A DNA stretch of 64,000 bases from assembly GCF_017968885.1 (NCBI RefSeq), contig NZ_CP072913.1:1472001-1536000 (forward strand), written 5' to 3'. Source of the stretch: Pseudomonas sp. Tri1. Its GTDB lineage: Bacteria; Pseudomonadota; Gammaproteobacteria; Pseudomonadales; Pseudomonadaceae. Shown one piece after another: positions 25,872 to 34,604 of this stretch; position 1 is the first letter of the stretch, and each line of letters starts with the position of its first letter. Position numbers and translations under genes: made by a program. The notes under the pieces are model-generated. The model was not told where the DNA came from. It saw only the letters and a program-made list of their open reading frames with translations, and made no database searches.

Positions 25872-26216
25872 ATGAAGTATTTATGCCTTGTCTATAGCAA
25901 CGAACAGCTGCTGCACAGCTCACCGGACAGCCCGGAAGATGCCGAGTGCATGGCCTATGCCGAGTCGATCCAGGGCAGCGGGCGAATGCTTGCCGCCGAG
26001 GCCTTGGAGTCGGTGCAGACCGCCACCACGGTGCGCATGCGCGGCGGTAAGTTGTCCATCACCGACGGTCCGTTCGCCGAAACCAAGGAGCAACTGGCGG
26101 GCTTCTACCTGATCGACGCCAAGGACTTGAACGAAGCCATCCAGGTCGCCGGCCACATTCCGGCAGCCCGGGTCGGCTGCGTCGAAGTCCGTCCCGTACG
26201 CCAACTGAACCCCTGA
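25872..26216 (+). CDS. YciI family (DGPF-domain) protein
   Basis: This 114-residue YCII-related protein starts MKYLCLVYSNEQLLHSSPDS and has the family hallmark TDGPFAETKEQLAGFYLIDA with DGPF at about residue 63. It ends in the PAARVGCVEVRPVR strand. DGPF proteins are the characteristic partner genes of ECF42 sigma factors, and their biochemical role is not firmly established. GGAGCTTTCC precedes the ATG. It lies upstream of the SRPBCC and sigma genes in one direction. Confidence 0.93.
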   Translation: MKYLCLVYSNEQLLHSSPDSPEDAECMAYAESIQGSGRMLAAEALESVQTATTVRMRGGKLSITDGPFAETKEQLAGFYLIDAKDLNEAIQVAGHIPAARVGCVEVRPVRQLNP

Positions 26217-26243
26217 ACAATAATCACAAACAGGATTCCATCC

Positions 26244-26720
26244 ATGAACCTCAAGCCTGCGCCTTTCGAGTTATCCATCAGCCGGGTGATCGATGCCCCG
26301 CGCCAGAAGATTTTCCGTGCCTGGACCGAGCCGACCCTACTGGTCCAATGGTGGGGGCCCCACGGCATGACCACGCCGGAGTGCGAAATGGATCTTTGGG
26401 TCGGCGGCCAGTTTCGCACGCTGATGCGCGCTCCCGACGGTAGCGAATACCCGACCATGGGCGTGTTCCTGGAAATCGTCGCCCCGCGCCGTCTGGTATT
26501 TACCGATGCGTTCGTGCCCGGCTGGATACCTTCAGGCAAAGCCTTCATGACCGCCGAAGTGCTGCTTGAGGAGCAGGGCGGTAAAACCCTCTATACCGCT
26601 CGCGCCTTGCATTGGAACGAAGAAGACCGCCAGGCCCACGAGGCCATGGGCTTCCATGATGGCTGGGGGCAAAGCCTGGACCGGCTGGAAGCCCTGGTGA
26701 CCCAAGGCATGCCCGACTGA
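26244..26720 (+). CDS. SRPBCC (AHSA1-like) domain protein
   Basis: This 158-residue START/Bet v1-like protein of the activator-of-Hsp90 (AHSA1) type starts MNLKPAPFELSISRVIDAPR. Family markers are PRQKIFRAWTEPTLLVQWWG (about residues 19-38), WVGGQFRTLMRAPDGSEYP, and the C-terminal HDGWGQSLDRLEALV. It probably binds a hydrophobic ligand, which is unknown. Its TGA shares a base with the sigma-factor ATG (ATGA-like overlap), so the two are translationally coupled. In other bacteria such proteins are frequent companions of DGPF/ECF42 modules. Confidence 0.92.
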   Translation: MNLKPAPFELSISRVIDAPRQKIFRAWTEPTLLVQWWGPHGMTTPECEMDLWVGGQFRTLMRAPDGSEYPTMGVFLEIVAPRRLVFTDAFVPGWIPSGKAFMTAEVLLEEQGGKTLYTARALHWNEEDRQAHEAMGFHDGWGQSLDRLEALVTQGMPD

Positions 26721-27955
26721 TGTCGGCCGAAGAGGTCAAGGCGCGGGTCGAGCAGGTGTATCGGCAAGACTCGCGACGGATCCTGGCGACGCTGATTCGT
26801 CTGCTGGGGGATTTCGACCTGGCAGAGGAAGCCTTGCACGAGGCGTTCTTCATTGCGGTCGAGCGCTGGCAACGCGACGGTGTGCCGGATAACCCGCGGG
26901 CGTGGCTGGTGTCTGCCGGGCGCTTCAAGGCCATCGACAGTTTGCGTCGACGGGCGCGATTCAACGCGGCCCAGCCGCTGCTGATCGCCCAACTGCAAGA
27001 GCTGGAGCAGAGCGATTGGAGTGACGAAGACGTGGAAGACGATCGTCTGCGGCTGATTTTCACCTGTTGCCACCCGGCCCTGGCCGCCGATGCCCAGGTG
27101 CCACTGACGCTGCGGGAAGTGTGCGATCTGACCACCGAGGAAATCGCCCGGGCGTTCCTTGCCGCCCCGGCGGCCATCGCCCAGCGCATCGTGCGGGCCA
27201 AGGCGAAAATTCGTGATGCAAAGATTCCTTATCAAGTGCCCTCCCGGGCGGAGTTGCCTGATCGACTGGACAGTGTGTTACGGGTGATTTACCTGGTATT
27301 CAACGAAGGTTATTCGGCGTCCATGGGCATTGAGCTGACCCGCGAAGAACTGACCCGCGAAGCGATCCGCCTCGGGCGACTGTTGATGGAGCTGTTGCCC
27401 GAAGCCGAGGTCATGGGCTTGCTGGCGTTGATGCTGCTGCACGAGTCCCGGCGCCGAGCGCGAACCTCCACAACCGGTGAGCTGATTCTGCTGGATGAGC
27501 AGGACCGTTCCCTGTGGGACGCCGAAATGATTGCCGAAGGTTGTGCCTTGGTGGAAGCCGCTCTGAGTACCCGACGGTTCGGGCCTTATTGCCTGCAAGC
27601 GGCGATTGCCGCGGTGCATGCCGAAGCGCCGACGGCGCAGGACACCGACTGGCCGCAGATCGTCGGGCTCTATGACGTGCTGCTGCGTGCCATGCCATCG
27701 CCGGTGATCGAACTCAATCGTGCCGCTGCCATGGCCAAACGCGATGGCCCGCAAGCAGGGTTGCGCCTGGTCGATGCGATCTTGGGGCGTGGTGAATTGC
27801 TCGACTATCACCTGGCCTACGCGGCACGGGCAGAATTCTGTCGGCAGTTGGGACGATTGGACGAGGCGAGGTCGGCGTATCGCCGTGCGCTTGAGCTGAC
27901 GCAGCAATTGCCGGAACGGCGGTTTATCGAGGGGCGACTTGCGGGGTTGGCGTGA
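26720..27955 (+). CDS. RNA polymerase ECF sigma factor, ECF42-like with C-terminal TPR-type extension
   Basis: This 411-residue sigma factor is far longer than a simple ECF. Region 2 lies at about residues 10-75 (RILATLIRLLGDFDLAEEAL, then VPDNPRAWLVSAGRFKAIDS). Region 4 lies at about 115-165 (LTLREVCDLTTEEIARAFLA and PAAIAQRIVRAKAKIRDAKI). The remaining 240 residues form the DUF6596/TPR-like helical domain, with YLVFNEGYSASMGIELTREE, RAAAMAKRDGPQAGLRLVDA and HLAYAARAEFCRQLGRLDEA. Such extensions are known to be needed for activity in ECF42. No anti-sigma gene is nearby. It is the last gene of the operon, and self-activation through the upstream TGTCGA promoter is inferred. Confidence 0.93.
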   Translation: MSAEEVKARVEQVYRQDSRRILATLIRLLGDFDLAEEALHEAFFIAVERWQRDGVPDNPRAWLVSAGRFKAIDSLRRRARFNAAQPLLIAQLQELEQSDWSDEDVEDDRLRLIFTCCHPALAADAQVPLTLREVCDLTTEEIARAFLAAPAAIAQRIVRAKAKIRDAKIPYQVPSRAELPDRLDSVLRVIYLVFNEGYSASMGIELTREELTREAIRLGRLLMELLPEAEVMGLLALMLLHESRRRARTSTTGELILLDEQDRSLWDAEMIAEGCALVEAALSTRRFGPYCLQAAIAAVHAEAPTAQDTDWPQIVGLYDVLLRAMPSPVIELNRAAAMAKRDGPQAGLRLVDAILGRGELLDYHLAYAARAEFCRQLGRLDEARSAYRRALELTQQLPERRFIEGRLAGLA

Positions 27956-27978
27956 TGAGCCACCAAGCGACGAACTCC

Positions 27979-28067
27979 CGTGGAAGCGGGCTTGTTCGCG
28001 ATAGCGGTGGATCAATCACATCGATGTTGGCTGACATGCCTCCATCGCGAGCAGGCTCGCTCCCACA
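27979..28067. repeat. REP pair, first of two after the sigma-factor gene
   Basis: The left arm is diverged (CGTGGAAGCGGGCTTGTTCG); the right arm GAGCAGGCTCGCTCCCACA is intact. The spacer shares ACATCGATGTTGGCTGACATG with the next copy. Confidence 0.85.
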
Positions 28068-28111
28068 GGGAATAATGGTTGGCATCACATTTTTGAACAG
28101 CCGAAATCAAC

Positions 28112-28201
28112 TGTGGGAGCGAGCTTGCTCGCGATAGCGCTGGATCAGCCAACATCGATGTTGGCTGACATGCCCTTATCGCGAGCAGGCTCGCTCCCAC
28201 A
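28112..28201. repeat. REP pair, second of two before the imelysin gene
   Basis: Intact arms TGTGGGAGCGAGCTTGCTCG and GAGCAGGCTCGCTCCCACA enclose a spacer nearly identical to that of the previous copy, suggesting local duplication. Confidence 0.92.
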
Positions 28202-28253
28202 GGTTTTTGTGGCTGACTGACTGGATTAATCCGCGCCAGTCAGCCCACGTTGA

Positions 28254-29597
28254 TCAGAACTCGTGATCAGCGTTGTCCGGGTTCAGGTCGCTGATGCCCA
28301 GTTTGCCCGCAGCCTGTTCGATCGAACCGGTCTGCTTGACCAGTGCGGCGATGGCATCGCGTACGATCTGGTTACCGGCAGTGTTGCCAGCGGCGATCAG
28401 TTGGTCGTAGTGCTCACCCTTGTTGGCGTGATCGACCATGACCTGGATCTTGGCTTCGGTGTCGGCCAGATCGGCCTTGAGCGCGGTATCGGCAGCAGGG
28501 TCGGCCTTGGCCACCAGGGACGACAGGCTGGCGCCGGTCATCTTGGTACCGTCGACGCGGGTGTATTCACCCAGGTAGACGTTGCGCACGCCCTTGGCAT
28601 CGTAGAAGTGCGAGTTGTGGGTGTTGTCGCTGAAGCAGTCTTGCTCGTCTTCTGGCGAGTTGGCTTCCAGGGACACCTTCATGCGTTCGCCCGCCAGTTC
28701 ACCCAGGGACAGGCTACCCATGCCGAACAGCATTTTGCGCAGGCCGCTTTCGGCCGGTTCGGCTTCCAGGGTGGCGCGGTAGTTGTCAGCCACGTTCGGC
28801 TTCCAGTTGCCGACCATTTCTTCCAGGTCGCTGACCAGCAATTGGGTCACGGACTTGAGGTAGGCACGACGACGGTCGTTGTGGCCGCCCGTGGCGCCAG
28901 CGCCTTGCAGGTAGTCCGAAGCCGGGCGGTTGCCCGCGCCAGGGCCGGTGCCGTTGAGGTCCTGGCCCCACAGCAGGAATTCGATGGCGTGGTAGCCGGT
29001 GGCGACGTTCGCCTCGGAACCGCCCAGCTCGTTGAGGCTGGCGAGTTTTTCCGGGGTGATGTCTTTCACGTCGACCTTGTCTTCGCCAACCTGGACTTCG
29101 GTGTTGGCGATGATGTTGGCGGTAGCACCCGGGTTACCCAGGGCGTGCTCATAGGATTTGTCGACGTAATCGATCAGGCCTTCGTCCAGGGGCCAGGCGT
29201 TCACCTGGCCTTCCCAATCGTCGATGATGGTGTTACCGAAGCGGAACACTTCGCTCTGCAGGTAAGGCACGCGGGCGGCGACCCAGGCAGCCCGGGCGGC
29301 TTTCAGGGTCTCGGCGTTCGGCTTGGCCAGGAACGCGTCGACGGCGGTTTGCAGGGTTTTCGCGGTGGATTCGGCATCGCTGTAGACGGCATAGACGATT
29401 TCGGCGTAGTGCGCGACAACGGCCTTGGCAGCGGTTTCGTCAATTTTGCCGCTGGCAGCCGGTGCGGCCGGCGCCGCAGTGCTGGCGGCTGGCGTTGGCG
29501 CCTGCGGCGCGGCGGCCTTGTCTTTGCCTTCGCCGCAACCGGCGAGGGAAATAGCAATGGCCAGCAGACTGGCGGTGGCCAGAGGCATACGAATCAT
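28254..29597 (-). CDS. Imelysin (peptidase M75-like) lipoprotein, IrpA/EfeO family
   Basis: This 447-residue exported lipoprotein has a lipobox LAGC with Cys21 after MIRMPLATASLLAIAISLAG, then a 40-residue Ala/Pro-rich linker. The imelysin domain carries the GxHxxE motif in ATGYHAIEFLLWGQDL and two helical bundle halves. Proteins of this family bind or take up iron at the cell surface and are usually iron-repressed; the peptidase label is historical. ATG 29597 has AGGA nine bases upstream; an ATG at 29606 lacks room for one. It stands alone, unlike the usual imelysin/di-haem-oxidase/imelysin operons. A possible Fur-like repeat precedes it. Confidence 0.9.
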   Translation of the reverse strand: MIRMPLATASLLAIAISLAGCGEGKDKAAAPQAPTPAASTAAPAAPAASGKIDETAAKAVVAHYAEIVYAVYSDAESTAKTLQTAVDAFLAKPNAETLKAARAAWVAARVPYLQSEVFRFGNTIIDDWEGQVNAWPLDEGLIDYVDKSYEHALGNPGATANIIANTEVQVGEDKVDVKDITPEKLASLNELGGSEANVATGYHAIEFLLWGQDLNGTGPGAGNRPASDYLQGAGATGGHNDRRRAYLKSVTQLLVSDLEEMVGNWKPNVADNYRATLEAEPAESGLRKMLFGMGSLSLGELAGERMKVSLEANSPEDEQDCFSDNTHNSHFYDAKGVRNVYLGEYTRVDGTKMTGASLSSLVAKADPAADTALKADLADTEAKIQVMVDHANKGEHYDQLIAAGNTAGNQIVRDAIAALVKQTGSIEQAAGKLGISDLNPDNADHEF

Positions 29598-29655
29598 GGC
29601 GAACATCCTGCTTCGGTAATTGGATGGGACAGGCGCGAGGTGCGCAAAGCTGCGA

Positions 29656-29680
29656 CATAATGCGAAAGATTTGCATTATG
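29656..29680. promoter_or_regulatory. Inverted repeat upstream of the imelysin gene, possible Fur-type operator
   Basis: CATAATGC-N9-GCATTATG has perfect 8-bp arms and lies about 60 bp before the imelysin start. The AATGC/GCATT arms recall the outer parts of Fur boxes but the centre fits poorly. Regulation by iron is inferred from the gene family more than from the motif. Confidence 0.45.
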
Positions 29681-29745
29681 TGTAAAGGGTTGTAGCTGTA
29701 AATATTTCTTATTTAATAATTCAGATCACCGCTTTGAGCGGCGTC

Positions 29746-29843
29746 TGTAGGAGCTGACTCGCGAAGCGAGGCGGCGATCTTTCCCCAAGCGCTTGAGTCT
29801 CAAGGGAACAATCCTAGGATCGCAGGCTTTGCCAGCTCCTACA
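29746..29843. repeat. Intergenic repeat of a third family (TGTAGGAGCTG)
   Basis: TGTAGGAGCTGACTCGCGAA at the left and GCCAGCTCCTACA at the right form inverted ends around about 65 bp. It lies between the bifA stop and the imelysin promoter region. It differs from the GTGGGAGCGAG REPs but has the same style of construction. Confidence 0.75.
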
Positions 29844-29870
29844 GAGGCGTGAAAACCAAGGGGGGGAAAC

Positions 29871-31922
29871 TCAGATGATGGAGACCTTGCTGCGCTGCGC
29901 CTGCTTCAGATAAATGCCCAACTCCCGTGCCGGCAGCGGTTTGCTGTAGTAATAGCCCTGACCTTCGTGACAGCCCTCGGCGATGATGTAGGCCTCTTGC
30001 TCGACCGTCTCGACGCCTTCGGCGATCACCTGCATTCCCAGGCTCTTGCCCAACTGGATGATGGCCCGAACGATGGTCGCGTCGTCCTCGTCATCGAGCA
30101 GGTCCTGGACGAAGCTCTTGTCGATCTTGATCTTGTCCAGCGGCAGGCTCTTGAGGTAACTCAGGGACGAATAACCGGTCCCGAAGTCATCGATGGCGAT
30201 CAGCGCGCCGGAGCGGCGCAGGCTCAGCAAGTGCTGGGCGGCGGTGGTGATATCTTCCATCAGGCCGGTTTCGGTGACTTCCAGCTCCAGGCTGCGCGGC
30301 GGCAAACGGTACATCTGCAAGAGATTGTTCACCACCCGCGGCAGTTCGGCGTGGTGCAGTTGCACCGTCGACAGGTTGACCGCCATGCGCAGGTCGACGA
30401 AGCCCTGGTCGTGCCATTCGCGTAACTGTTTGCAGGCCTGGTCCAGTACCCATTCACCGATGGCGATGATGGTGCCGTTCTGCTCGGCCAGGGGAATGAA
30501 CAGGTCCGGCGGCACGAGGCCGTGTTCGGGATGATGCCAGCGGATCAGGGCTTCGATGCCCACCACGCGCAGGTCGCGGTAGCTGATTTGCGGTTGGTAG
30601 ACCAGCGTGAACTGTTCACGGGCCAGGGCCTCGCGCAGGTCTTTCTCCAATTCGCGACGGCGGCGCATTTCACTGTCGACGCTGGCAATGTAGAACTGGT
30701 AGCGATTGCGCGAGCGGGCCTTGGCCAGGGTCATGGTCTGCTCGGCTTTCTGCAACAGCTTCTCGGTGCTGTCGCCGTCTTCAGGGAAGAGAGTGATGCC
30801 AATGGTGGCCCGCAGGCGGATTTGCTGATCGTCGATGACGAACGGCGCCTCCAGGTCATCCAGGATGCTTTGGGCCAGCTCGGCGGCTTCATAAGGCTGC
30901 TCGATGTCGGCCTGGACCAGGGCGAACTGGTCGCCTCCCAGTCGCGCCAGGGCACCGAGACGTCCGCTATGGGCCCGCAACCGGTCCGCCAGGGCCAGCA
31001 GCAACTGGTCGCCGGTCTGATAGCTGAACTGTTCGTTGATGCCCTTGAAATCATCCAGCCCTACACACAGCACCGCCACCCGCCGTTGCAGGCGTCCGGC
31101 GTCCACCAGGATCTTGTCCAGTTGCTGTTGCAACTGTTGACGGTTTGGCAGGCCGGTGAGGAAGTCGTATTGAGCCATGCGCAGCAGGCTGTTTTCCGCT
31201 TCGTGGCGCAGGTGCGTGTTGCGCTCGATGGATTCGAGCAGCTGGTTGGCGGTATTGATCCACAGGCCCAGCTCGTTTCTCTCGTGCCCTTTGAGCTGCG
31301 GGATCTTGTGCTCGCTGGGGCGGTCGGGATTGATTTCGGTCAGGTGTTCAATGATTCGCGACAGCGGCTTGGTCAGCATCCAGTGGTAGACCAGGTACAG
31401 GACCAGGCCCATGGCCAGGGCTCGTAGCATCCCGGATATGAAGATGATCACGGAGTTGACGATGAAACTCTGGCCGTAGGTGGCGGTGTCGAGGGTAATG
31501 CTCAGGTCGCCGTAATATTCACTGTAGGGGCCGCGTCCCACCAATTGCGTGGTGAACGTGCGCTCCTTGCCCAGGATCAGGTCGGTCAGCCAGCGGCTTT
31601 CGGACTTCTGCAAGGGGCGGGTCTTTTCGGCGAGCATGGTTTCGCGAGGGTGGCCGATGGAGGCCATGCGCACGGCGTCGTCCTGGAACAGTCCCTCGAT
31701 CACTTGCATGCCCATTTCCCGGTCCAGGCTGTAGACAGCTTGGGTCGAAGGGTCGCGGAACATATCGAGAATCCGCTGGGCGTCGCTGGCCACGGCCCGG
31801 TCGGTTTTGTAGGCATCGAACACGATCTGCGCACAGCTCAAGACCATGCCAACGATCAATGCCGAGAGGAGCACGACCCGGAGCAACTTCACAGACAAGC
31901 TGTTCTTGAGTTCCAGCTTCAA
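29871..31922 (-). CDS. bifA: Membrane c-di-GMP phosphodiesterase BifA (degenerate GGDEF plus EAL)
   Basis: This 683-residue protein has membrane helices at about 12-34 and 152-182 around a periplasmic sensor region. A GGDEF domain (about 245-410) carries GGDQF at 329-333. An EAL domain (about 430-680) carries the intact EAL at 457-459, VNLSTVQLHH, and DDFGTGYSSLSYL at 578-590. The altered GGDQF and intact EAL predict phosphodiesterase rather than cyclase activity. This, and the position next to sodB and argO/argP, matches P. aeruginosa BifA, which controls the biofilm-swarming switch. The ATG at 31922 (MKLELKNSLSVKLLRVV) follows AGGAACC. It is transcribed away from sodB's 3' end as a separate unit. 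Confidence 0.9.
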   Translation of the reverse strand: MKLELKNSLSVKLLRVVLLSALIVGMVLSCAQIVFDAYKTDRAVASDAQRILDMFRDPSTQAVYSLDREMGMQVIEGLFQDDAVRMASIGHPRETMLAEKTRPLQKSESRWLTDLILGKERTFTTQLVGRGPYSEYYGDLSITLDTATYGQSFIVNSVIIFISGMLRALAMGLVLYLVYHWMLTKPLSRIIEHLTEINPDRPSEHKIPQLKGHERNELGLWINTANQLLESIERNTHLRHEAENSLLRMAQYDFLTGLPNRQQLQQQLDKILVDAGRLQRRVAVLCVGLDDFKGINEQFSYQTGDQLLLALADRLRAHSGRLGALARLGGDQFALVQADIEQPYEAAELAQSILDDLEAPFVIDDQQIRLRATIGITLFPEDGDSTEKLLQKAEQTMTLAKARSRNRYQFYIASVDSEMRRRRELEKDLREALAREQFTLVYQPQISYRDLRVVGIEALIRWHHPEHGLVPPDLFIPLAEQNGTIIAIGEWVLDQACKQLREWHDQGFVDLRMAVNLSTVQLHHAELPRVVNNLLQMYRLPPRSLELEVTETGLMEDITTAAQHLLSLRRSGALIAIDDFGTGYSSLSYLKSLPLDKIKIDKSFVQDLLDDEDDATIVRAIIQLGKSLGMQVIAEGVETVEQEAYIIAEGCHEGQGYYYSKPLPARELGIYLKQAQRSKVSII

Positions 31923-32180
31923 AGAGGGGTTCCTTGTTCCGTGCGGGTAGCGTCAAGTTGCCATGAGTATTGGCAATCCTGTGATGTCAGTCAAAGGGAC
32001 AATCAAACACAAGGGTTTTCGTCTGATGCCTGGCTGATCCACAGTTTTTTCCGAGCTATTGCTCTACGGTCATTATGTCGGTTGGGAAGGGCCGCAACTT
32101 GAGGCCTGGCGGGATTTTTTGTTGGGTTTCAGATGTGAGGCCATGCTTCGGAATCGATGGTCGACCACGGGGTATAAGGT

Positions 32181-32213
32181 AAAAAAAACCCGGCAAGGCG
32201 CCGGGTTCTTTTG
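32181..32213 (-). terminator. Rho-independent terminator of sodB
   Basis: Read on the minus strand, a GC stem (AACCCGGC-GCCTT-GCCGGGTT) is followed by eight T, 15 bp beyond the sodB stop. Confidence 0.92.
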
Positions 32214-32227
32214 TCTGGCATCGGGAC

Positions 32228-32824
32228 TTAAGCGGTGAAGGTCTTGCCTTCGAACTGCTCGGCCACGAATTTCCAGTTGACCAGGTTCCAGAACGCTTCG
32301 ACGTATTTTGGACGAAGGTTACGGTAGTCGATGTAATAAGCGTGTTCCCACACGTCGCAGGTCAGCAGCGGGGTGTCGCCGCTGGTCAGCGGGTTGCCGG
32401 CGCCAATGGTGCTGGCCAGGGCCAGGGAACCGTCAGCTTTCTTCACCAGCCAGCCCCAGCCGGAACCGAAGGTGCCGATGGAGGTTTTGCTGAACTCTTC
32501 CTTGAACTTGTCGAACGAACCGAAGGCGTTGTTGATGGCTTCAGCCAGTGCGCCGGTTGGTTGACCGCCAGCGTTTGGCGCCAGGCAGTTCCAGTAGAAG
32601 GTGTGGTTCCAGACCTGAGCGGCGTTGTTGAAGATACCGCCCGAGGAAGTCTTGACGATTTCTTCCAGGGTCTTGCCTTCGAACTCGGTGCCAGGCACCA
32701 GGTTGTTCAGGTTCACGACGTAGGTGTTGTGGTGCTTGTCGTGGTGAAACTCCAGAGTTTCTTTGGAGATGTGCGGCGCCAGTGCGTCGTGTGGATAGGG
32801 CAGCGGCGGCAATTCGAAAGCCAT
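32228..32824 (-). CDS. sodB: Iron superoxide dismutase
   Basis: This 198-residue Fe/Mn SOD dismutates superoxide in the cytoplasm. It begins [20 protein letters not shown], and the metal ligands lie in [22 protein letters not shown] and [13 protein letters not shown]. Gln in [13 protein letters not shown] and the FGSGWGWLV segment are typical of the iron type. The ATG at 32824 follows AGGAGAATC; a longer in-frame start is not supported. It has its own terminator. It is flanked by bifA and argO in the order seen in P. aeruginosa. Confidence 0.97.
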   Translation of the reverse strand: MAFELPPLPYPHDALAPHISKETLEFHHDKHHNTYVVNLNNLVPGTEFEGKTLEEIVKTSSGGIFNNAAQVWNHTFYWNCLAPNAGGQPTGALAEAINNAFGSFDKFKEEFSKTSIGTFGSGWGWLVKKADGSLALASTIGAGNPLTSGDTPLLTCDVWEHAYYIDYRNLRPKYVEAFWNLVNWKFVAEQFEGKTFTA

Positions 32825-32999
32825 GGTGATTCTCCTAATCAGGTCAGTTGCGGTGAGCGCAAGGCCGATCACGGGCGGCCAGACTAGCGCCGGGGAGTTT
32901 GTACTCTTTGCGGCGCAGGAGTCGGATCATAGCACCGGGGGTGCGGCATAACCACGCAACAACTGTGTGGGATAGAGGTTCCAGAGCGGTTTGGAATAA

Positions 33000-33602
33000 T
33001 CAACCCGAGACGATCAACTGCAGCGCGACGGTAAACATCATCACCGCCACCAGTACGTCCAGTATCCGCCAGGTGCTTGGCCGGGCCAGCCACGGAGCCA
33101 GCCATGCGGCGCCAAGGGCGAGGGTGAAGAACCACAGCAGCGAGGCGCTGGCCGCACCGACGACATAAGCCCCAGGCACGCTTTGCTGGGCACCGAGGGA
33201 ACCGATCAGCAGCACGGTGTCCAGGTACACATGAGGATTGAGGAGCGTCACCGCCAGTGCGCTGAGCAGTACTGCCCGTAGCGAGCGCACGACCTGTTTT
33301 CCGTCCTGTTGCAAGCTCTGATTCGAACAGGCCCGACGCAGCGCCAGGCTGCCATACCAGAGCAGGAATGCCGCGCCGCCCCAGCGTGCGATCGACAGCA
33401 GCAACGGGCTCTGAGCCAGCAGGGTCGCCAGCCCGAACACGCCGGCGGCCACCAACAGCGCATCAAAGGTGACGCACAGTGCGGCCACCGGCAGGTGATG
33501 CTCGCGGCGCAGGCTCTGTGCTAGCACAAACGCGTTCTGCGCGCCGATAGCCATGATCAGTCCAAGTGCCACCAGCAGTCCGTTAACGTAGCTTTGCCAC
33601 AT
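33000..33602 (-). CDS. argO: LysE/ArgO family amino-acid exporter
   Basis: This 200-residue six-helix exporter begins MWQSYVNGLLVALGLIMAIG. It carries the family motif AIGAQNAFVLAQSLRREHHL (about residues 18-37) and LLNPHVYLDTVLLIGSLGAQ near the middle, both typical of the ArgO/LysE branch that exports arginine or lysine. It is divergent from the argP-like regulator with only 98 bp between starts, the known ArgP-argO arrangement. Expression is probably activated by ArgP in response to basic amino acids. Confidence 0.92.
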   Translation of the reverse strand: MWQSYVNGLLVALGLIMAIGAQNAFVLAQSLRREHHLPVAALCVTFDALLVAAGVFGLATLLAQSPLLLSIARWGGAAFLLWYGSLALRRACSNQSLQQDGKQVVRSLRAVLLSALAVTLLNPHVYLDTVLLIGSLGAQQSVPGAYVVGAASASLLWFFTLALGAAWLAPWLARPSTWRILDVLVAVMMFTVALQLIVSG

Positions 33603-33700
33603 GTTTTTTACTCCCCCGTCGATGCTTGAATGCTGGTCATTCTCTGGTGGGAAGCTGTATAAGAAAAACCAATCCTGCTGATTGCTCATTAGGAAAACTG

Positions 33701-34600
33701 ATGTTCGATTACAAATTGCTTTCCGCCCTGGCGGCGGTCGTCGAGCAAGCCGGTTTCGAGCGGGCCGCCCAGGTGCTGGGGCTGTCGCAATCGGCTATTT
33801 CCCAGCGGATCAAGCTGCTCGAGGCGCGGGTCGGTCAGCCCGTATTGGTGCGTGCTACGCCGCCTGCGCCGACCGAAATCGGTCGCCGCTTGCTCAACCA
33901 TGTGCAACAGGTGCGTCTGTTGGAGCGTGACCTGCAAAGCCTGGTGCCAGCGCTGGATGAAGAGGGTTTGCCCGAACGCTTACGCATCGCCCTGAATGCC
34001 GACAGCCTGGCGACCTGGTGGGCGGCGGCTGTGGGCGATTTTTGCGCCGAGCAGCATCTGTTGCTCGACTTGGTGGTGGAAGACCAGAACGTCGGCCTCA
34101 AGCGCATGCGCGCCGGCGAAGTGGCGGCGTGCGTCTGTGCCAGTGAGCGCCCTGTGGCCGGTGCCCGCAGCGTACTACTGGGGGCCATGCGTTATCGGGC
34201 CCTGGCCAGCCCGGCGTTCATCGCCAGGCACTTCCCCGATGGGGTGCGCGCCGATCAGCTGGCCAGCACGCCGGCACTGGTATTTGGCCCGGATGATTTC
34301 CTGCAGCACCGCTACCTTGCGTCCTTGGGGGTGGAGGGCGGTTTCGAACACCACCTGTGCCCGTCGTCCGAAGGATTTATCCGTCTTGCTGAGGTCGGAC
34401 TCGGCTGGGGGCTGGCGCCGGAGCTGCAAGTGCGTGGGCAACTGGAGCGAGGCGAACTGGTGGAACTGTTGGCAGATAAACCGATTGATGTGCCGCTGTA
34501 CTGGCATTATTGGCGCAATGGCGGGCAGTTGCTCGGTTTATTGACCGAACAGTTGATCCGCTCCTCCCGGCAATGGCTGGTGCCTTGGGAGCCGCAATAG
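33701..34600 (+). CDS. argP: LysR family regulator ArgP (IciA)
   Basis: This 299-residue LysR-type regulator begins MFDYKLLSALAAVVEQAGFE. The helix-turn-helix is ERAAQVLGLSQSAISQRIKL (about residues 20-39), followed by the effector domain with DLVVEDQNVGLKRMRAGEVA and a CPSSEGFIRLAEVGLGWGLA segment. It probably senses arginine or lysine and activates the divergent argO. The ATG at 33701 is the conserved start; in-frame codons upstream lie in the shared promoter. ArgP/IciA has other names (replication initiation inhibitor), but export control is the role supported by context. Confidence 0.93.
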   Translation: MFDYKLLSALAAVVEQAGFERAAQVLGLSQSAISQRIKLLEARVGQPVLVRATPPAPTEIGRRLLNHVQQVRLLERDLQSLVPALDEEGLPERLRIALNADSLATWWAAAVGDFCAEQHLLLDLVVEDQNVGLKRMRAGEVAACVCASERPVAGARSVLLGAMRYRALASPAFIARHFPDGVRADQLASTPALVFGPDDFLQHRYLASLGVEGGFEHHLCPSSEGFIRLAEVGLGWGLAPELQVRGQLERGELVELLADKPIDVPLYWHYWRNGGQLLGLLTEQLIRSSRQWLVPWEPQ

Positions 34601-34604
34601 ACGT

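Noticed and set aside
28263..29660. A 465-codon plus-strand frame across the imelysin gene
   Set aside because: Antisense to a gene with lipobox and imelysin motif; no family features.
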